DNA of 64,000 nucleotides from Candidatus Gastranaerophilales bacterium (lineage in GTDB: Bacteria > Cyanobacteriota > Vampirovibrionia > Gastranaerophilales > Gastranaerophilaceae): NCBI GenBank assembly GCA_944324385.1, contig CALUWD010000007.1:16028-80027 (forward strand). Direction: 5' to 3'. Below, in pieces: positions 35,649 through 45,374 of the stretch. Under the pieces are notes generated by a model. The model made no database searches and was not told where the DNA came from. It saw nothing but the letters and a program-made list of their open reading frames with translations. The first letter of the stretch is position 1, and each line of letters begins with the position of its first letter. Both the position numbers and the translations under genes were made by a program.

Positions 35649-37445
35649 TTATCTAGGGCAATTTTTAAAGTTTAAGTTAGCCTTTCTCATTCTGACATTT
35701 TGCGGTGTGACTTCAACTAGTTCATCATCTGCTATGTATTCAAGACAATCTTCAAGGCTCATAATTTTTGGAGCTTGAAGCGTAACCATAACGTCAGCAG
35801 TTGCTGAGCGCATATTTGTAAGTTTTTTTGTCTTGCAAATATTAATGGCTAAATCTTGCGGGCGGTTGCACTCACCTATTATCATACCCCTGTAAACCTT
35901 TGTTTTTGGTGTTACAAAAAATACCCCGCGGTCTTCAAACTGGTGAAGTGCGTATGGAATAGCCTCCCCATCTTCAAAAGCAATGAGTGAGCCTGTTCTT
36001 TGACGTGGGATGTCGCCTGCGTATTCGCCATAGTGTGAAAATGTATGATACATAATGCCTTCGCCTTTGGTCATTCTTATAAAATCAGACCTAAAGCCGA
36101 TTAGCCCTCTTGCAGGGATTAGAAAATCAATGTTTGTGCGTTTTTCGCCTGTTTCCATATTTTGCATTTGAGCTTTTCTTGAAGATAGTTTTTCAATAAC
36201 GGAGCCTGCATATTCTTGCGGTACGTCAACAATTAAGTTTTCATAAGGCTCAAGAGTGTGTCCGTCCTCTTTTTTAAATATTACCTCGGGTTTTGAAACT
36301 GCAAACTCATAGCCTTCGCGGCGCATTGTTTCAATTAAAATACTAAGGTGCAATTCACCTCTGCCTGATACTCTGAAAACATCAGTGGAGTCTGTATCTT
36401 CAACCCTTAGTGAAACATTTTTTTCAAGTTCAAAGTAAAGTCTTTTTCTTAACTGTCTACTTGTGACAAATTTGCCCTCCTGACCCGCAAATGGTGAAGT
36501 GTTAACCGAAAAGTTCATCTGAAGCGTAGGTTCATCAATATGAATTAAAGGCAGCGCAATGGGGTTTGTAAGGCTTGAGATTGTTTCACCTATTTGAATA
36601 TCTGAAAAACCTGCAATACCTACAATATCACCTGCGCCAGCTTCTTCAATTTCCACCCTGCCAAGGTCTTTAAACCCGAAAAGCTTTACAATTTTGCCTT
36701 TTTGCATTGTGCCGTCAGCTTTTATGAGGGTTACTTGTTCACCTGAGTGCAAAATGCCGTTTTTAATTCTGCCTATTGCGATTCTGCCTACATAGTCGTT
36801 GTAGTCCAGTGTTGTTACTTGAAATTGTAATGTCAAGTCATCATCTGCAACAGGCGGTTGTATATTTTCTAAAATGCAATCCAAAAGTGGCGTAATATCT
36901 TTTTCTTCGTCATTGAGTTCTTTTTTGGCAAATTTATGCAGCGAACTTGCATAAATTATCGGAAAATCAATTAAATCTTCTCTATCAGTAAGTTCTGTAA
37001 ATAAGTCAAAAACTTTATCTATAGTGCCATTTGGGTCAGCCCCTTGTTTGTCGATTTTATTTATTACAACAATTATTTTAATACCTAACTCAAGTGCTTT
37101 TGAAAGCACAAAACGAGTCTGCGGCATTGGACCTTCTTGAGCATCAACAATTAAAAGTGCGCCATCTACCATGCCTAAAACACGCTCTACTTCGCCGCCA
37201 AAGTCGGCGTGCCCAGGGGTGTCAACGACGTTAATTTTTACGCCCTTATAGTTAACTGAAATATTTTTTGAAAGTATTGTAATGCCGCGCTCACGTTCAA
37301 TGTCGTTACTATCCAGTACCCTCTCGCCTGCTTCCTGATGTTCTTTAAAAACACCTGTTTGCTGTAACATGCAGTCTACAAGAGTTGTTTTGCCGTGGTC
37401 AACGTGAGCTATAATTGCTATATTTCTAATGTTTTTCTTCTTCAT
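35649..37445 (-). CDS. typA: Ribosome-associated GTPase TypA/BipA
   Basis: The start is the ATG at 37445 with AAGGA nine bases upstream; the frame could begin at a TTG nine bases earlier. The 598-residue translational GTPase has [27 protein letters not shown] and NKIDK. The family-specific C-terminal half has [24 protein letters not shown] and [14 protein letters not shown]. BipA acts in ribosome assembly and stress. It is divergent from glyA with 79 bases between starts. Confidence 0.97.
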   Translation of the reverse strand: MKKKNIRNIAIIAHVDHGKTTLVDCMLQQTGVFKEHQEAGERVLDSNDIERERGITILSKNISVNYKGVKINVVDTPGHADFGGEVERVLGMVDGALLIVDAQEGPMPQTRFVLSKALELGIKIIVVINKIDKQGADPNGTIDKVFDLFTELTDREDLIDFPIIYASSLHKFAKKELNDEEKDITPLLDCILENIQPPVADDDLTLQFQVTTLDYNDYVGRIAIGRIKNGILHSGEQVTLIKADGTMQKGKIVKLFGFKDLGRVEIEEAGAGDIVGIAGFSDIQIGETISSLTNPIALPLIHIDEPTLQMNFSVNTSPFAGQEGKFVTSRQLRKRLYFELEKNVSLRVEDTDSTDVFRVSGRGELHLSILIETMRREGYEFAVSKPEVIFKKEDGHTLEPYENLIVDVPQEYAGSVIEKLSSRKAQMQNMETGEKRTNIDFLIPARGLIGFRSDFIRMTKGEGIMYHTFSHYGEYAGDIPRQRTGSLIAFEDGEAIPYALHQFEDRGVFFVTPKTKVYRGMIIGECNRPQDLAINICKTKKLTNMRSATADVMVTLQAPKIMSLEDCLEYIADDELVEVTPQNVRMRKANLNFKNCPR

Positions 37446-37524
37446 TGTTGTCAATCCTTCTTATGTAAATTATTTTACAACAAACATTTTTAAGGTAAAA
37501 TATTTTATAAAAAAGGAGTTGGAA

Positions 37525-38772
37525 ATGGAATTAAATAAAATCAAAGAAATTGATTCGGAAGTTGCAAAATATATTGAACAGGAGTTAAAACGACAACAAA
37601 ATACAATTGAGCTTATAGCTAGTGAAAATTTTACCTCTCAAGCTGTAATGGCAGCTCAGGGCAGTGTTTTAACAAATAAATACGCTGAGGGTAAACCTTA
37701 TAAAAGATTTTACAACGGTTGTGAAAATGTAGACAAAATTGAAGAATTAGCTGTTGAAAGGTGCAAAGAGCTTTTTAAAGTTGACCACGCTAATGTTCAA
37801 CCCCACAGTGGTGCGCAAGCTAATATGGCGGTATTTTTATATGCTCTTAAGCCTGGTGATACAATTATGGGTATGGATTTATCAAACGGGGGACACTTAA
37901 CCCATGGTTCACCGGTTAATTTTTCGGGACTTTATTTTAATGTTGTAAGCTATGGTGTTAATGATAACGGCGAAATTGACTATGACGATGTTAAAAATAA
38001 AGCACTAGAACATAAACCAAAGTTAATAATTGCTGGTGCAAGCAACTACTCTAAGATTATCGATTTTAAAAAGTTTAGAGAAATAGCAGATATGGTAGGT
38101 GCTTATTTTATGGTTGATATAGCTCATATTGCAGCTCTTGTTGCAACTGGTTATCATCCTTCGCCTGCTCCTTATGCTGATTTTATTACTACAACAACGC
38201 ATAAGACCCTAAGAGGCCCTCGCGGTGGTATTGTTATGTGCAAGCAAGAACACGCTCTAGGTATTGATAAAGCGGTTTTCCCCGGTATTCAAGGCGGGCC
38301 ACTGGAGCATGTAATTGCTGCAAAAGCGGTTGCCTTTAAAGAGGCGTTAAGTGACGAGTTTAAACAATACGGTAAAAATATTATTGAAAATTCAAAAGCA
38401 TTGTCAAATGCTCTTATGCAAGAAGGAATTGATATTGTAGGCGGCGAGAGCGAAAACCATCTTATGACTGTTGATTTAAGAAAATTAAATAAAACAGGTA
38501 AAGATGTTGCCAACATGCTAGAAAGAATTGGTATTACAGCTAATAAAAACACTGTTCCAAACGATCCGCAAAGTCCTTTTGTAACATCAGGTGTGAGAAT
38601 CGGTGTTCCTGCAGTTACTACAAGAGGTTTTGGGGTTGAAGATATGAAAATCCTTGCAAAAATAATTGCTGATGGCATTTTAGAGCGTGAAGATGAAAGC
38701 ATTTTAAGGCAAAGAAGTCTTGAACTTTGCAAAAAATACCCACTATACCCTGATATGAGATGCGGAGAGTAG
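37525..38772 (+). CDS. glyA: Serine hydroxymethyltransferase
   Basis: GlyA converts serine and tetrahydrofolate to glycine and methylene-tetrahydrofolate using PLP. The ATG at 37525 has AAGGAG upstream; the longer frame begins in the typA leader. The 415-residue protein has [14 protein letters not shown], the PLP-binding lysine in [14 protein letters not shown] and the [17 protein letters not shown] stretch. It is followed after 5 bases by the WecA/TagO-type gene. Confidence 0.97.
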   Translation: MELNKIKEIDSEVAKYIEQELKRQQNTIELIASENFTSQAVMAAQGSVLTNKYAEGKPYKRFYNGCENVDKIEELAVERCKELFKVDHANVQPHSGAQANMAVFLYALKPGDTIMGMDLSNGGHLTHGSPVNFSGLYFNVVSYGVNDNGEIDYDDVKNKALEHKPKLIIAGASNYSKIIDFKKFREIADMVGAYFMVDIAHIAALVATGYHPSPAPYADFITTTTHKTLRGPRGGIVMCKQEHALGIDKAVFPGIQGGPLEHVIAAKAVAFKEALSDEFKQYGKNIIENSKALSNALMQEGIDIVGGESENHLMTVDLRKLNKTGKDVANMLERIGITANKNTVPNDPQSPFVTSGVRIGVPAVTTRGFGVEDMKILAKIIADGILEREDESILRQRSLELCKKYPLYPDMRCGE

Positions 38773-38777
38773 AGAAA

Positions 38778-39833
38778 ATGATTAAACTTACTCAAGCTCA
38801 TATAATAGGTGCAATAATAGCTTATTTGTTAGGGATTTTTATAGTTCCGCTTGTTATTTATTTTTCAAAAAAGGCAGGGCTTGTAGATGTTCCAAACGAA
38901 AGAAAAATCCACCATGGTGCGATTTCCCGTCTTGGCGGAATTGCAATATGGGTGTCTGTTATGCTCACGTTTTTGTTTTTGGTGCTTTTGAGCTACTACC
39001 CAAATGGTGTGGGCTTATCAGGCATTATTGTAGGCGGCTCATTAATGTTCCTTTTGGGCTTGATTGATGACATTTTTTGCCTCAATGCAAAGTTTAAATT
39101 ATTTATACAAATTGCCATTGCAACAATGGTAATACTTTTGGGAATTAGAATTGATGAGCTTTATGTTCCATTTATGTCAAGCCCTCTTGCACTTGGCTTT
39201 TGGGCATATCCTATAAGTTTACTATGGATTGTTGGTATTGCAAATGCAACAAATTTTATAGATGGTGTGGACGGTCTAGCCGGTTCAATTGTAACAATAG
39301 CCTGTATTGCAATTGGTATTGTGTCTTTTGTTGTAACTCCACCATCACCTATTTCAGCGCTTGTTGCTTTTATTTTAATGGGTGCTATGCTTGCGTTTTT
39401 AACATTTAATTATAACCCTGCAAAAGTGTTTATGGGTGATTCGGGCGCATTGTATGCAGGGTTTTTGCTCTCAACTCTTTCTATAAAAGGGATTATGAAC
39501 AATGCAACCAGTCCTGTAATGTATCTTCCTTTTATAATTTTAGCTGTTCCTATTTTAGATGTTGCTTTTTCAAGTATCAGAAGAATTATGAAGGGCTCAA
39601 GTCCTTTTATAGCGGATAGTGAGCATATTCACCATAAACTTTTGCACCATGGTTGTTCGCAAGATAAGGTTGTACTTATTCTCTCAACTTTTGCATTTGC
39701 CTGTGCAATAATTTCAATTCTTATTGCAGGTTCTTTTAGCAAGTATTATATATACGCTGTAATTCTTGTGGCGGTATTGGTTATATTAAACCTAATTTCA
39801 AAGGCAATAAAGAAATCGGATAAAAATGAGTGA
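38778..39833 (+). CDS. Polyprenyl-phosphate N-acetylhexosamine-1-phosphate transferase (WecA/TagO-type)
   Basis: The enzyme loads a sugar-1-phosphate on undecaprenyl phosphate, starting wall polymer or surface polysaccharide synthesis at the inner membrane. The 351-residue protein, with about ten membrane helices, has the family motifs LGLIDDIFCLNAKFKL, ANATNFIDGVDGLAG, MGDSGALYAGF and the loop HIHHKLLHHG. The last favours WecA/TagO over MraY. The ATG at 38778 follows GGAGAG. It is followed by a small orphan and SpoIID. Its product could be the polymer to which SLH domains bind; that is inference. Confidence 0.93.
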   Translation: MIKLTQAHIIGAIIAYLLGIFIVPLVIYFSKKAGLVDVPNERKIHHGAISRLGGIAIWVSVMLTFLFLVLLSYYPNGVGLSGIIVGGSLMFLLGLIDDIFCLNAKFKLFIQIAIATMVILLGIRIDELYVPFMSSPLALGFWAYPISLLWIVGIANATNFIDGVDGLAGSIVTIACIAIGIVSFVVTPPSPISALVAFILMGAMLAFLTFNYNPAKVFMGDSGALYAGFLLSTLSIKGIMNNATSPVMYLPFIILAVPILDVAFSSIRRIMKGSSPFIADSEHIHHKLLHHGCSQDKVVLILSTFAFACAIISILIAGSFSKYYIYAVILVAVLVILNLISKAIKKSDKNE

Positions 39834-40149
39834 TAATGAGATTAAAAATAAAAGATGGTATGATTTAGACCCTACTGTTAGTCTTGCAGTTAACTTGCTT
39901 GAACATTCAAGTGAAAATGTTAAGATGTATATTGCAAACTATATTATTGAGGAAGCAAAAAACAGGGGTGCAAAAATAGATTTAGAGAACAAAGGTGCCT
40001 TTAACTATGTCTGGAAGCGCTGGCAAGACAAAGATGAAAAAATGTTTGAGGCAATGGAATATTTTAAGATAATTGACTTTGAAACAAAAAAACAATTATC
40101 ATTAGAAATAATAGATTATATTAGACAGTGTAAAAATAAATTCCAATAA
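39826..40149 (+). CDS. Small orphan protein, 107 residues
   Basis: The soluble, helix-rich protein begins MSDNEIKNKRWYDLDPTVSLAVNLLEHSSENV. It has no recognised motif. It overlaps the end of the transferase gene by eight bases, so it is probably co-translated. No signal peptide or membrane segment is seen. Confidence 0.75.
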   Translation: MSDNEIKNKRWYDLDPTVSLAVNLLEHSSENVKMYIANYIIEEAKNRGAKIDLENKGAFNYVWKRWQDKDEKMFEAMEYFKIIDFETKKQLSLEIIDYIRQCKNKFQ

Positions 40150-40199
40150 TAATATATTTATTTGATTTTATTTTTTGAGGAGTAAAATAGAATAGTTTT

Positions 40200-41078
40200 A
40201 TGAGAAGGGTGATATTTAGTTTTCTTGCGTTTTTTGTACTTATATTTGTAAGTACTACCCCTTCTTATGCTATAAAAATAGGTCTTGATGATGGGGTTAG
40301 GCAAACTTATATCGGTTCATCAAAACAAAGCGTTGTTATTGATGGCAAAACAGGAAAAAATCTTTTTACAATAAATGCTTTTGTGCCTTATACAATAAGG
40401 GCTTATAATAATGTAATTGTTATAAAAATTGATGGCAAATACTACAGTTTTGGAACAAATTACATAAAAGTAAAGCCCAAAGAGAAAAAATGTTTCTTGG
40501 CAACAAAAAGGAAATGGTACAGGGGTGAGTTTATTGTATATAACATAAACAAGAAATTAGTGGTAATAAACGATGTTCCTATTGAGGATTATCTTTTGGG
40601 CGTTGTTCCTGCTGAAATGCCCTCTAAGTGGAATTTAGAAGCACATAAAGCACAGGCAATTGCTGCAAGAAGTTATGCTATTGCAAATTTAGGCAAAAGA
40701 AAACACAGTGGTTATGACCTGAAAGATACGCCTTTGGATCAGGCTTATGGTGGTGCAAGTGCAGAAACTCCGCAGACAACACGTGCTGTTATGCAAACTC
40801 GCGGTATAGTTTTGACATACAACGGCAAGGTAATTCCTGCATATTATCATGCCTCCTCTGGTGGCAAAACAGTGTCATCCGGCGCTGTTTGGGCAAGAGA
40901 TTTGCCTTATATAAAATCAGTTCCTGCATACGATGAAGGCATTAGAAAAAACGGGCATGGTGTGGGCATGAGTCAACACGGGGCTAATAACCTTGCAAAT
41001 AAAGGTTATAACGCTTATCAGATTTTAAATTATTTTTATAAAAATGTAAAATTTTCAGTTGTGAAAACCCAGCTGTAG
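40200..41078 (+). CDS. SpoIID/LytB-domain protein (peptidoglycan-directed)
   Basis: SpoIID-type proteins are glycan-strand lytic enzymes or amidase enhancers. The 292-residue protein starts with a signal peptide (VIFSFLAFFVLIFVSTTPSYA). The SpoIID pattern follows: IEDYLLGVVPAEMPSKW, AHKAQAIAARSYA, YYHASSGGKT and the ending NGHGVGMSQHGANNLANKG. The usual long glycan-binding insert is short. The preceding genes make wall precursors, so an envelope role fits. Confidence 0.92.
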   Translation: MRRVIFSFLAFFVLIFVSTTPSYAIKIGLDDGVRQTYIGSSKQSVVIDGKTGKNLFTINAFVPYTIRAYNNVIVIKIDGKYYSFGTNYIKVKPKEKKCFLATKRKWYRGEFIVYNINKKLVVINDVPIEDYLLGVVPAEMPSKWNLEAHKAQAIAARSYAIANLGKRKHSGYDLKDTPLDQAYGGASAETPQTTRAVMQTRGIVLTYNGKVIPAYYHASSGGKTVSSGAVWARDLPYIKSVPAYDEGIRKNGHGVGMSQHGANNLANKGYNAYQILNYFYKNVKFSVVKTQL

Positions 41079-41142
41079 TAAGGTTTTTTAGGATTATTTT
41101 TTTTAAAATAGCCTAATTTATTAATTTTTTTTCAAAAAACCC

Positions 41143-41170
41143 TTGCCAAATGCCTATAAATAGGTATAAT
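41143..41170 (+). promoter_or_regulatory. Strong sigma70-type promoter of the HU gene
   Basis: TTGCCA (41143-41148) and TATAAT (41165-41170) are 16 bases apart. GGAAAGGGG lies before the ATG at 41201. Confidence 0.7.
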
Positions 41171-41200
41171 AGAGGGGTAAATATGGAAAGGGGTTCGTAA

Positions 41201-41473
41201 ATGAACAAAGAAGAATTAGTAAAAGCGGTTGCAGACAAAGCTAAACTTTCTCAAAAACAAACTGCAGAAGTTGTAGCAGCTGTTCTTGAAACAGTTCAAA
41301 AAACTGTTTCTAAAGGTAAAAAAGTTACTTTAGTTGGCTTTGGTACTTTTGAAGCTAGAAAAAGAGCAGCAAGAACAGGCCGCAATCCACAAACTGGTAA
41401 AGAAATTAAAATCGCTGCTAAAACAGTTCCTGCTTTCACTGCAGGTAAAAAATTCAAAGAATTGGTTAAATAG
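41201..41473 (+). CDS. hup: HU-family nucleoid protein
   Basis: The 90-residue DNA-bending protein has the family pattern: MNKEELVKAVADKA, KVTLVGFGTFEARKRAARTGRNPQTGKEI and AAKTVPAFTAGKKFKELV. It stands alone between a good promoter and a strong terminator, which suggests high expression. Confidence 0.97.
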   Translation: MNKEELVKAVADKAKLSQKQTAEVVAAVLETVQKTVSKGKKVTLVGFGTFEARKRAARTGRNPQTGKEIKIAAKTVPAFTAGKKFKELVK

Positions 41474-41500
41474 TGACTATTGTTTTGAATTAGCAATTTT

Positions 41501-41540
41501 AAAAAGCCAACTATCCTGTAACACAGGGGGTTGGCTTTTT
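41501..41540 (+). terminator. Rho-independent terminator of hup
   Basis: AAAAAGCCAAC (41501-41511) pairs with GTTGGCTTTTT (41530-41540). A small internal stem CCTGT/ACAGG extends it. Confidence 0.85.
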
Positions 41541-41600
41541 GCAAAAATAAAAATTTATGATAATATTTAAAAGTTAGGATAAAAATAAGGAGATAAAACA

Positions 41601-42131
41601 ATTAACAAAGAACTAAAGGCTCAAAAAGAATTAGTCAATGAAAGAATTAGAGCAAAGGAAGTAAGACTCATTGACGACAATGGTACAAACCATGGGCTTG
41701 TTGCCACAAGTAAGGCGCTTGAGATGGCACGAGAAAAGGATTTAGATTTAGTTGTTGTTTCTCCAAATCAATCCCCGCCGGTTGCAAAAATAATGGACTG
41801 GGGAAAATATAAGTATGAAACCGAAAAGCGAGCAAAAGAGGCGCGTAAAAAACAGCATACAATTGATATTAAAGAAGTAAAAATGCGCTATAAAATTGAC
41901 ACTCATGACTATGAGGTGCGTCTAAAAAGTGCTAAAAAATTTATTGCTTCAGGTAATAAGGTCAAAGTTGTTGTTATGCTAAGAGGGCGCGAAATGCAGC
42001 ATAATAAGCTTGCACTTGATCTTGCAAATAAATTCTTATCTGATTTTGAAGAAGGCAGCTATGTTTTGGAAAAAGCTCCAATGCTTGAAGGTAGAAATGT
42101 TGTTACAATTTTAGCTCCTGCTACAAAATAA
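41601..42131 (+). CDS. infC: Translation initiation factor IF-3, starting with ATT
   Basis: IF-3 splits ribosomes and checks start codons. The family N-terminus (NKELKAQKELVNERIRAKEVRLIDDNG) is in frame upstream of the first ATG (41724). The only start in the right place is ATT at 41601, with AAGGAG (41587-41592) eight bases upstream. That gives 176 residues, the normal length; starting at 41724 would cut off the N-terminal domain. An ATT start is the classical device by which IF-3 represses its own translation. The later sequence has VVVSPNQSPPVAKIMDWGKYKYE and KEVKMRYKIDTHDYEVR. rpmI and rplT, usual neighbours, are absent. Confidence 0.95.
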   Translation: MNKELKAQKELVNERIRAKEVRLIDDNGTNHGLVATSKALEMAREKDLDLVVVSPNQSPPVAKIMDWGKYKYETEKRAKEARKKQHTIDIKEVKMRYKIDTHDYEVRLKSAKKFIASGNKVKVVVMLRGREMQHNKLALDLANKFLSDFEEGSYVLEKAPMLEGRNVVTILAPATK

Positions 42132-42137
42132 AAAAAT

Positions 42138-42160
42138 AGCCTTTTGTTTGGCAAAAGGCT
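42138..42160 (-). terminator. Terminator of the flg operon (minus) and possibly infC
   Basis: AGCCTTTTG (42138-42146) pairs with CAAAAGGCT (42152-42160). The minus-strand side continues into a run of T, and lies just after the flgL stop. Confidence 0.7.
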
Positions 42161-42186
42161 TAAAAATGGTAAGTTTATATGTTTAA

Positions 42187-43101
42187 TTAAATGTAGTTAA
42201 GCAGTGTTGTTTGTTGCATAATGCTTGCACCTGCTTGAAGTGAAGCTTGTAGTGCTGTTTGGTACATCATAAGCTGAGTTGCAGCTTCTGCTAAGTCTGT
42301 GTCCTCAAGGTTTGACTTCATTTCGGTTAAGCCAATTGAAACTTCGTCATTAATTGTGCTTGTAGCATCTAGCCTTTGTACTCTACTTGTCATAACCGCT
42401 TGTGCACTTGTTATGTCTTTGATGCCGTTTTGAATTGGAGTTATACAGTCGCTTATTGCTTTTATATCCATATCAGGATTTGCTAGAGCATCATTTAATT
42501 CTTTTAATGTGGCAAAAATACCGCCGTTTTCATCGCCAAAAATTGCCTGTCCGTTAACGTTTAGGGGCATTGTAACGCCTTCTGATATTTCAATATTTCT
42601 CTCCCAATTGCCATCTTGCGATGTTCCTGAGTATGTGACATTTAAGTCTTCATCAAGAGAATAGGGCATAGTATCGGTATTTGAGCCAGAGAAAATATAT
42701 TTATCTTGATATTTTGTGTTTGCTAGCTGTTGAATTGTAAGAGTTCTTTGTTCTACTTCGTCACGAATTGCTTGCATACTTTCTTGGGAGTTGTATGAAT
42801 TTGCAGCTTGAATTGCAAGTTCATTAATTCTTTGCATATTTTCCTGAATAAGTCCTAAGGTATCATATGACTGGTTAAGCTCATCTTTTGCTGATTGAAT
42901 GTTTTTTGACCAATCATCAAGCTGATCAAGCTGTTTGTTATACTTCATTATTTTAGTTCCATCTATAGGGTTTTGCCCAACAGATGTAATTTTTTTGCCT
43001 GATGTAATTTGTTCATATGTTGAATAAATATTTGACAAATTTTTATTCATATTTGTCAACATAAGATTTGAAGTCATTTGTGATGTTATTCTGATAGCCA
43101 T
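42187..43101 (-). CDS. flgL: Hook-filament junction protein FlgL
   Basis: FlgL joins the filament to the hook, next to FlgK. The 304-residue protein has the flagellin-like ends: MAIRITSQMTSNLMLTNMNKNLSN at the N-terminus with SGKKITSVGQNPIDG, and C-terminal DTDLAEAATQLMMYQTALQASLQAGA. An FSGSNTDTMPY stretch is typical for FlgL. It follows flgK by 7 bases and closes the operon. Confidence 0.96.
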   Translation of the reverse strand: MAIRITSQMTSNLMLTNMNKNLSNIYSTYEQITSGKKITSVGQNPIDGTKIMKYNKQLDQLDDWSKNIQSAKDELNQSYDTLGLIQENMQRINELAIQAANSYNSQESMQAIRDEVEQRTLTIQQLANTKYQDKYIFSGSNTDTMPYSLDEDLNVTYSGTSQDGNWERNIEISEGVTMPLNVNGQAIFGDENGGIFATLKELNDALANPDMDIKAISDCITPIQNGIKDITSAQAVMTSRVQRLDATSTINDEVSIGLTEMKSNLEDTDLAEAATQLMMYQTALQASLQAGASIMQQTTLLNYI

Positions 43102-43108
43102 ATTTTAC

Positions 43109-44653
43109 CTACTTTCCAAGCGTAACAAGTAATTGGTATATTTCATTTGCTGTGTTGAATACCCTTGCTGAAGCCTCATATCCTCTTTGAAATTTAATCA
43201 TATCAGCAAGTTCTTCATCAAGATTAACACCTGTTATGCTTTGCAGGTTTGTTTGTTCTGATTGATTAACAACGTTTGCGGTGTCAAATTTTCCCTTTAT
43301 GTCACTTTGTTGTAAGCCTACTTCGCCGCTATAGTAAGTTAAAAAGCCCTCAAATGTAACATTATTTGCTCCGCCAAAAGTGCTCATTGTTTTTTTATCC
43401 CTAAGCTGAGCTGTGTCAACTATATTGTCGGAGTTGCCAATATTGTGTTCCCAGCCATCAACCGCGGTATCGACCCTTGCAGTTGCTATAAGATTTGGAT
43501 TATCAATAATATTTTGGTTTACACTTATGCTATCTGCTGTAATAGGGTTTGTAATATTGAATATAGGCTCTGTTGAAGGTATAAGTATCGTTTCTCCTGT
43601 TGCAGGGTCTGTACCTATTGCCATTGCTTGGACTGTTCCATCGACAAAAGTTTGTATGCCATTTACTTCTGTTGCAAAAGTGTTTGCCATTTCATCGATT
43701 TTTGCTCTCATACCACTTATTGTAATAAAACCGTCATCGGATTGGTTTACTATATCAAGTATTGCGCCAAATTGCCCACCACTGACTTCATCATTTATAT
43801 TTGAGTGGACTAAAGTGCCATCAAGCTTTTCAATTTGCATAATAGCTGGTGTTGTAGCGTCTCCTGCTACAACTTTCAATTTTAGTTGTTGTTCTGCACC
43901 TGCAATAAGCTTTACATCACCCATTTTAACGTCAACTGAGCCATTTTTGTTATATTCAACATTTAAGTCTACATAAGATGACATATCTTTTAGCAGGTTT
44001 TCTCTTTCGTTAATTAGCCCTGTAGAGTTGTCTACGCCTTGAACGACAATTTGTTTATTTAACTCTGTGAGCCTTTCAAGCTTTTGATTGAAATCTTGAA
44101 CACTCATATAGATGTCGCTGTTTTCAATAGTTGCAGGTTGTTGCCAGTTGCCAACCAGCTGTTCTTGAAGTCCATCCAGAGATTTTGCTATTGAATTAAA
44201 CTTCATTGCAACGTTTTGCGCGCTTTCAATGTATAATCTTCTTGATGTTGGGTCTGTTGGGTTTGAGCTTAGATTTTGCGCAGCTGTAAAAAATTCTGAA
44301 AAAGTTTTTTGAAGTCCTTCATCACCTAATTCGTTTGATATTGAACCTAATTGGCTCATTATAGAGTCAAGAGTGTAGTAATATTGTGCCTCAGAATTAG
44401 CTCCGCGAGCAGAATTTGCTGCTGCATTATTTGCATAACTTGTAAGTTTTGATATATGAGCTCCGTTTAATCCTCTGATGCTTGTGTAGACATTGTCACC
44501 ATAGCTGTATGTCGGATTGGTGGCAAAATCAGCACGCAGTTTGATATAACCATCTACATTTAAGTTTGCAATGTTCTGCGAAACAACTGCAAGCGCATGT
44601 TGATAGTTGTTCATGGACTCTCTGCTAATATTCATTGTTTGACCGATTGTCAT
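43109..44653 (-). CDS. flgK: Hook-associated protein FlgK
   Basis: The 514-residue hook-filament junction protein has the family N-terminus (NYQHALAVVSQNIANLNVDGY, with ARGANSEAQYYYTLDSIMSQLG). Its C-terminal D0 helix contains NLDEELADMIKFQRGYEASARVFNTANEIYQLLV. It is between flgN and flgL. AAAGGAG precedes the ATG. Confidence 0.96.
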   Translation of the reverse strand: MTIGQTMNISRESMNNYQHALAVVSQNIANLNVDGYIKLRADFATNPTYSYGDNVYTSIRGLNGAHISKLTSYANNAAANSARGANSEAQYYYTLDSIMSQLGSISNELGDEGLQKTFSEFFTAAQNLSSNPTDPTSRRLYIESAQNVAMKFNSIAKSLDGLQEQLVGNWQQPATIENSDIYMSVQDFNQKLERLTELNKQIVVQGVDNSTGLINERENLLKDMSSYVDLNVEYNKNGSVDVKMGDVKLIAGAEQQLKLKVVAGDATTPAIMQIEKLDGTLVHSNINDEVSGGQFGAILDIVNQSDDGFITISGMRAKIDEMANTFATEVNGIQTFVDGTVQAMAIGTDPATGETILIPSTEPIFNITNPITADSISVNQNIIDNPNLIATARVDTAVDGWEHNIGNSDNIVDTAQLRDKKTMSTFGGANNVTFEGFLTYYSGEVGLQQSDIKGKFDTANVVNQSEQTNLQSITGVNLDEELADMIKFQRGYEASARVFNTANEIYQLLVTLGK

Positions 44654-44672
44654 AATTAACTCCTTTTAAAAC

Positions 44673-45074
44673 TTAGGCTTCTTCCGTGATTGAAGAAATA
44701 TCAAGACTGCTTTCTTGATTTTTCTTGCCTAAATGATTATAGTCTGCATTTTTTGCAGACGTTATATTTAATATTCCCTCAAATATTTTATTTATAACAT
44801 TGAGTGAGTGTACTATTAACACTTCGTTATTTTTTTGTAATTGCCCTATTTGTCCAGTTATTTCGTTGAGTTCGTTTTTTTCCTCTTGTGTGAGGCTGAA
44901 TTTTTCTTTATGTTCGTATATTTCTTTTATTTCATTGTAAGCGCAGATTAATTTTTCATCACAATTTGCAAGACCTTCAAGGTCTTTTTTAATTAGTGCT
45001 TCTTGTTTTTGTTCAAGAAGTGTTTTTATTGTTATGTAGCTTTCTTTTATTTTTTCAAAAGTTATTTCGTTCAT
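44673..45074 (-). CDS. flgN: FlgN-like export chaperone
   Basis: The 133-residue, mostly helical protein (ITFEKIKESYITIKTLLEQKQEALIKKDLEGL at the start) fits FlgN, the chaperone of FlgK and FlgL, in size and helical layout. It lies directly before flgK. Sequence similarity in this family is low, so the call leans on position. Confidence 0.75.
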   Translation of the reverse strand: MNEITFEKIKESYITIKTLLEQKQEALIKKDLEGLANCDEKLICAYNEIKEIYEHKEKFSLTQEEKNELNEITGQIGQLQKNNEVLIVHSLNVINKIFEGILNITSAKNADYNHLGKKNQESSLDISSITEEA

Positions 45075-45083
45075 TTTTTATCC

Positions 45084-45371
45084 TTACGCACTGTAGTCTG
45101 CAAGTACGCTTCTTCCATATGTTAGTCCGTATTTAATATCCTCATCTGTTATTTCTTCGCCTATTGATTGTGCGGACTTTTTAATGTCATCAACGTCTAT
45201 TCCTTTAAAAACGTCGTTTTGTATAAGCTTTATATCGTCTTCTTTTGAATCATTTGTAATTTCAGGGGTTTGTTTTTGAAAGTTTTGTGCAGATTTAACC
45301 GCATAATTATAAAAAATACGATTAAGCGCTTGAGTATCTGCTATTTGATTTGTATTTGTTGAAATATTCAT
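45084..45371 (-). CDS. Small protein between flgJ and flgN, positional candidate for anti-sigma factor FlgM
   Basis: The 95-residue, acidic and helical protein has a disordered-looking Asn/Thr/Gln-rich N-terminus (MNISTNTNQIADTQALN). A C-terminal half (DIKKSAQSIGEEITDEDIKYGLTYGRSVLADYSA) follows. Position before flgN is the usual place of flgM, and small size and disordered N-terminus fit. The family pattern around KIxxIKxAIxxGxY is not visible, so I keep it as unidentified. Confidence 0.65.
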   Translation of the reverse strand: MNISTNTNQIADTQALNRIFYNYAVKSAQNFQKQTPEITNDSKEDDIKLIQNDVFKGIDVDDIKKSAQSIGEEITDEDIKYGLTYGRSVLADYSA

Positions 45372-45374
45372 TTT

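Noticed and set aside
37429..37525. glyA start at 37429
   Set aside because: It overlaps the typA start region and lacks a ribosome-binding site; AAGGAG precedes the ATG at 37525.
41724..42131. IF-3 starting at the first ATG
   Set aside because: This would remove 41 residues of the conserved N-terminal domain. The ATT at 41601 has a well-placed ribosome-binding site and the family N-terminus in frame.
45084..45371. Firm FlgM annotation
   Set aside because: Position fits, but the conserved FlgM C-terminal pattern could not be seen; kept as a candidate only.
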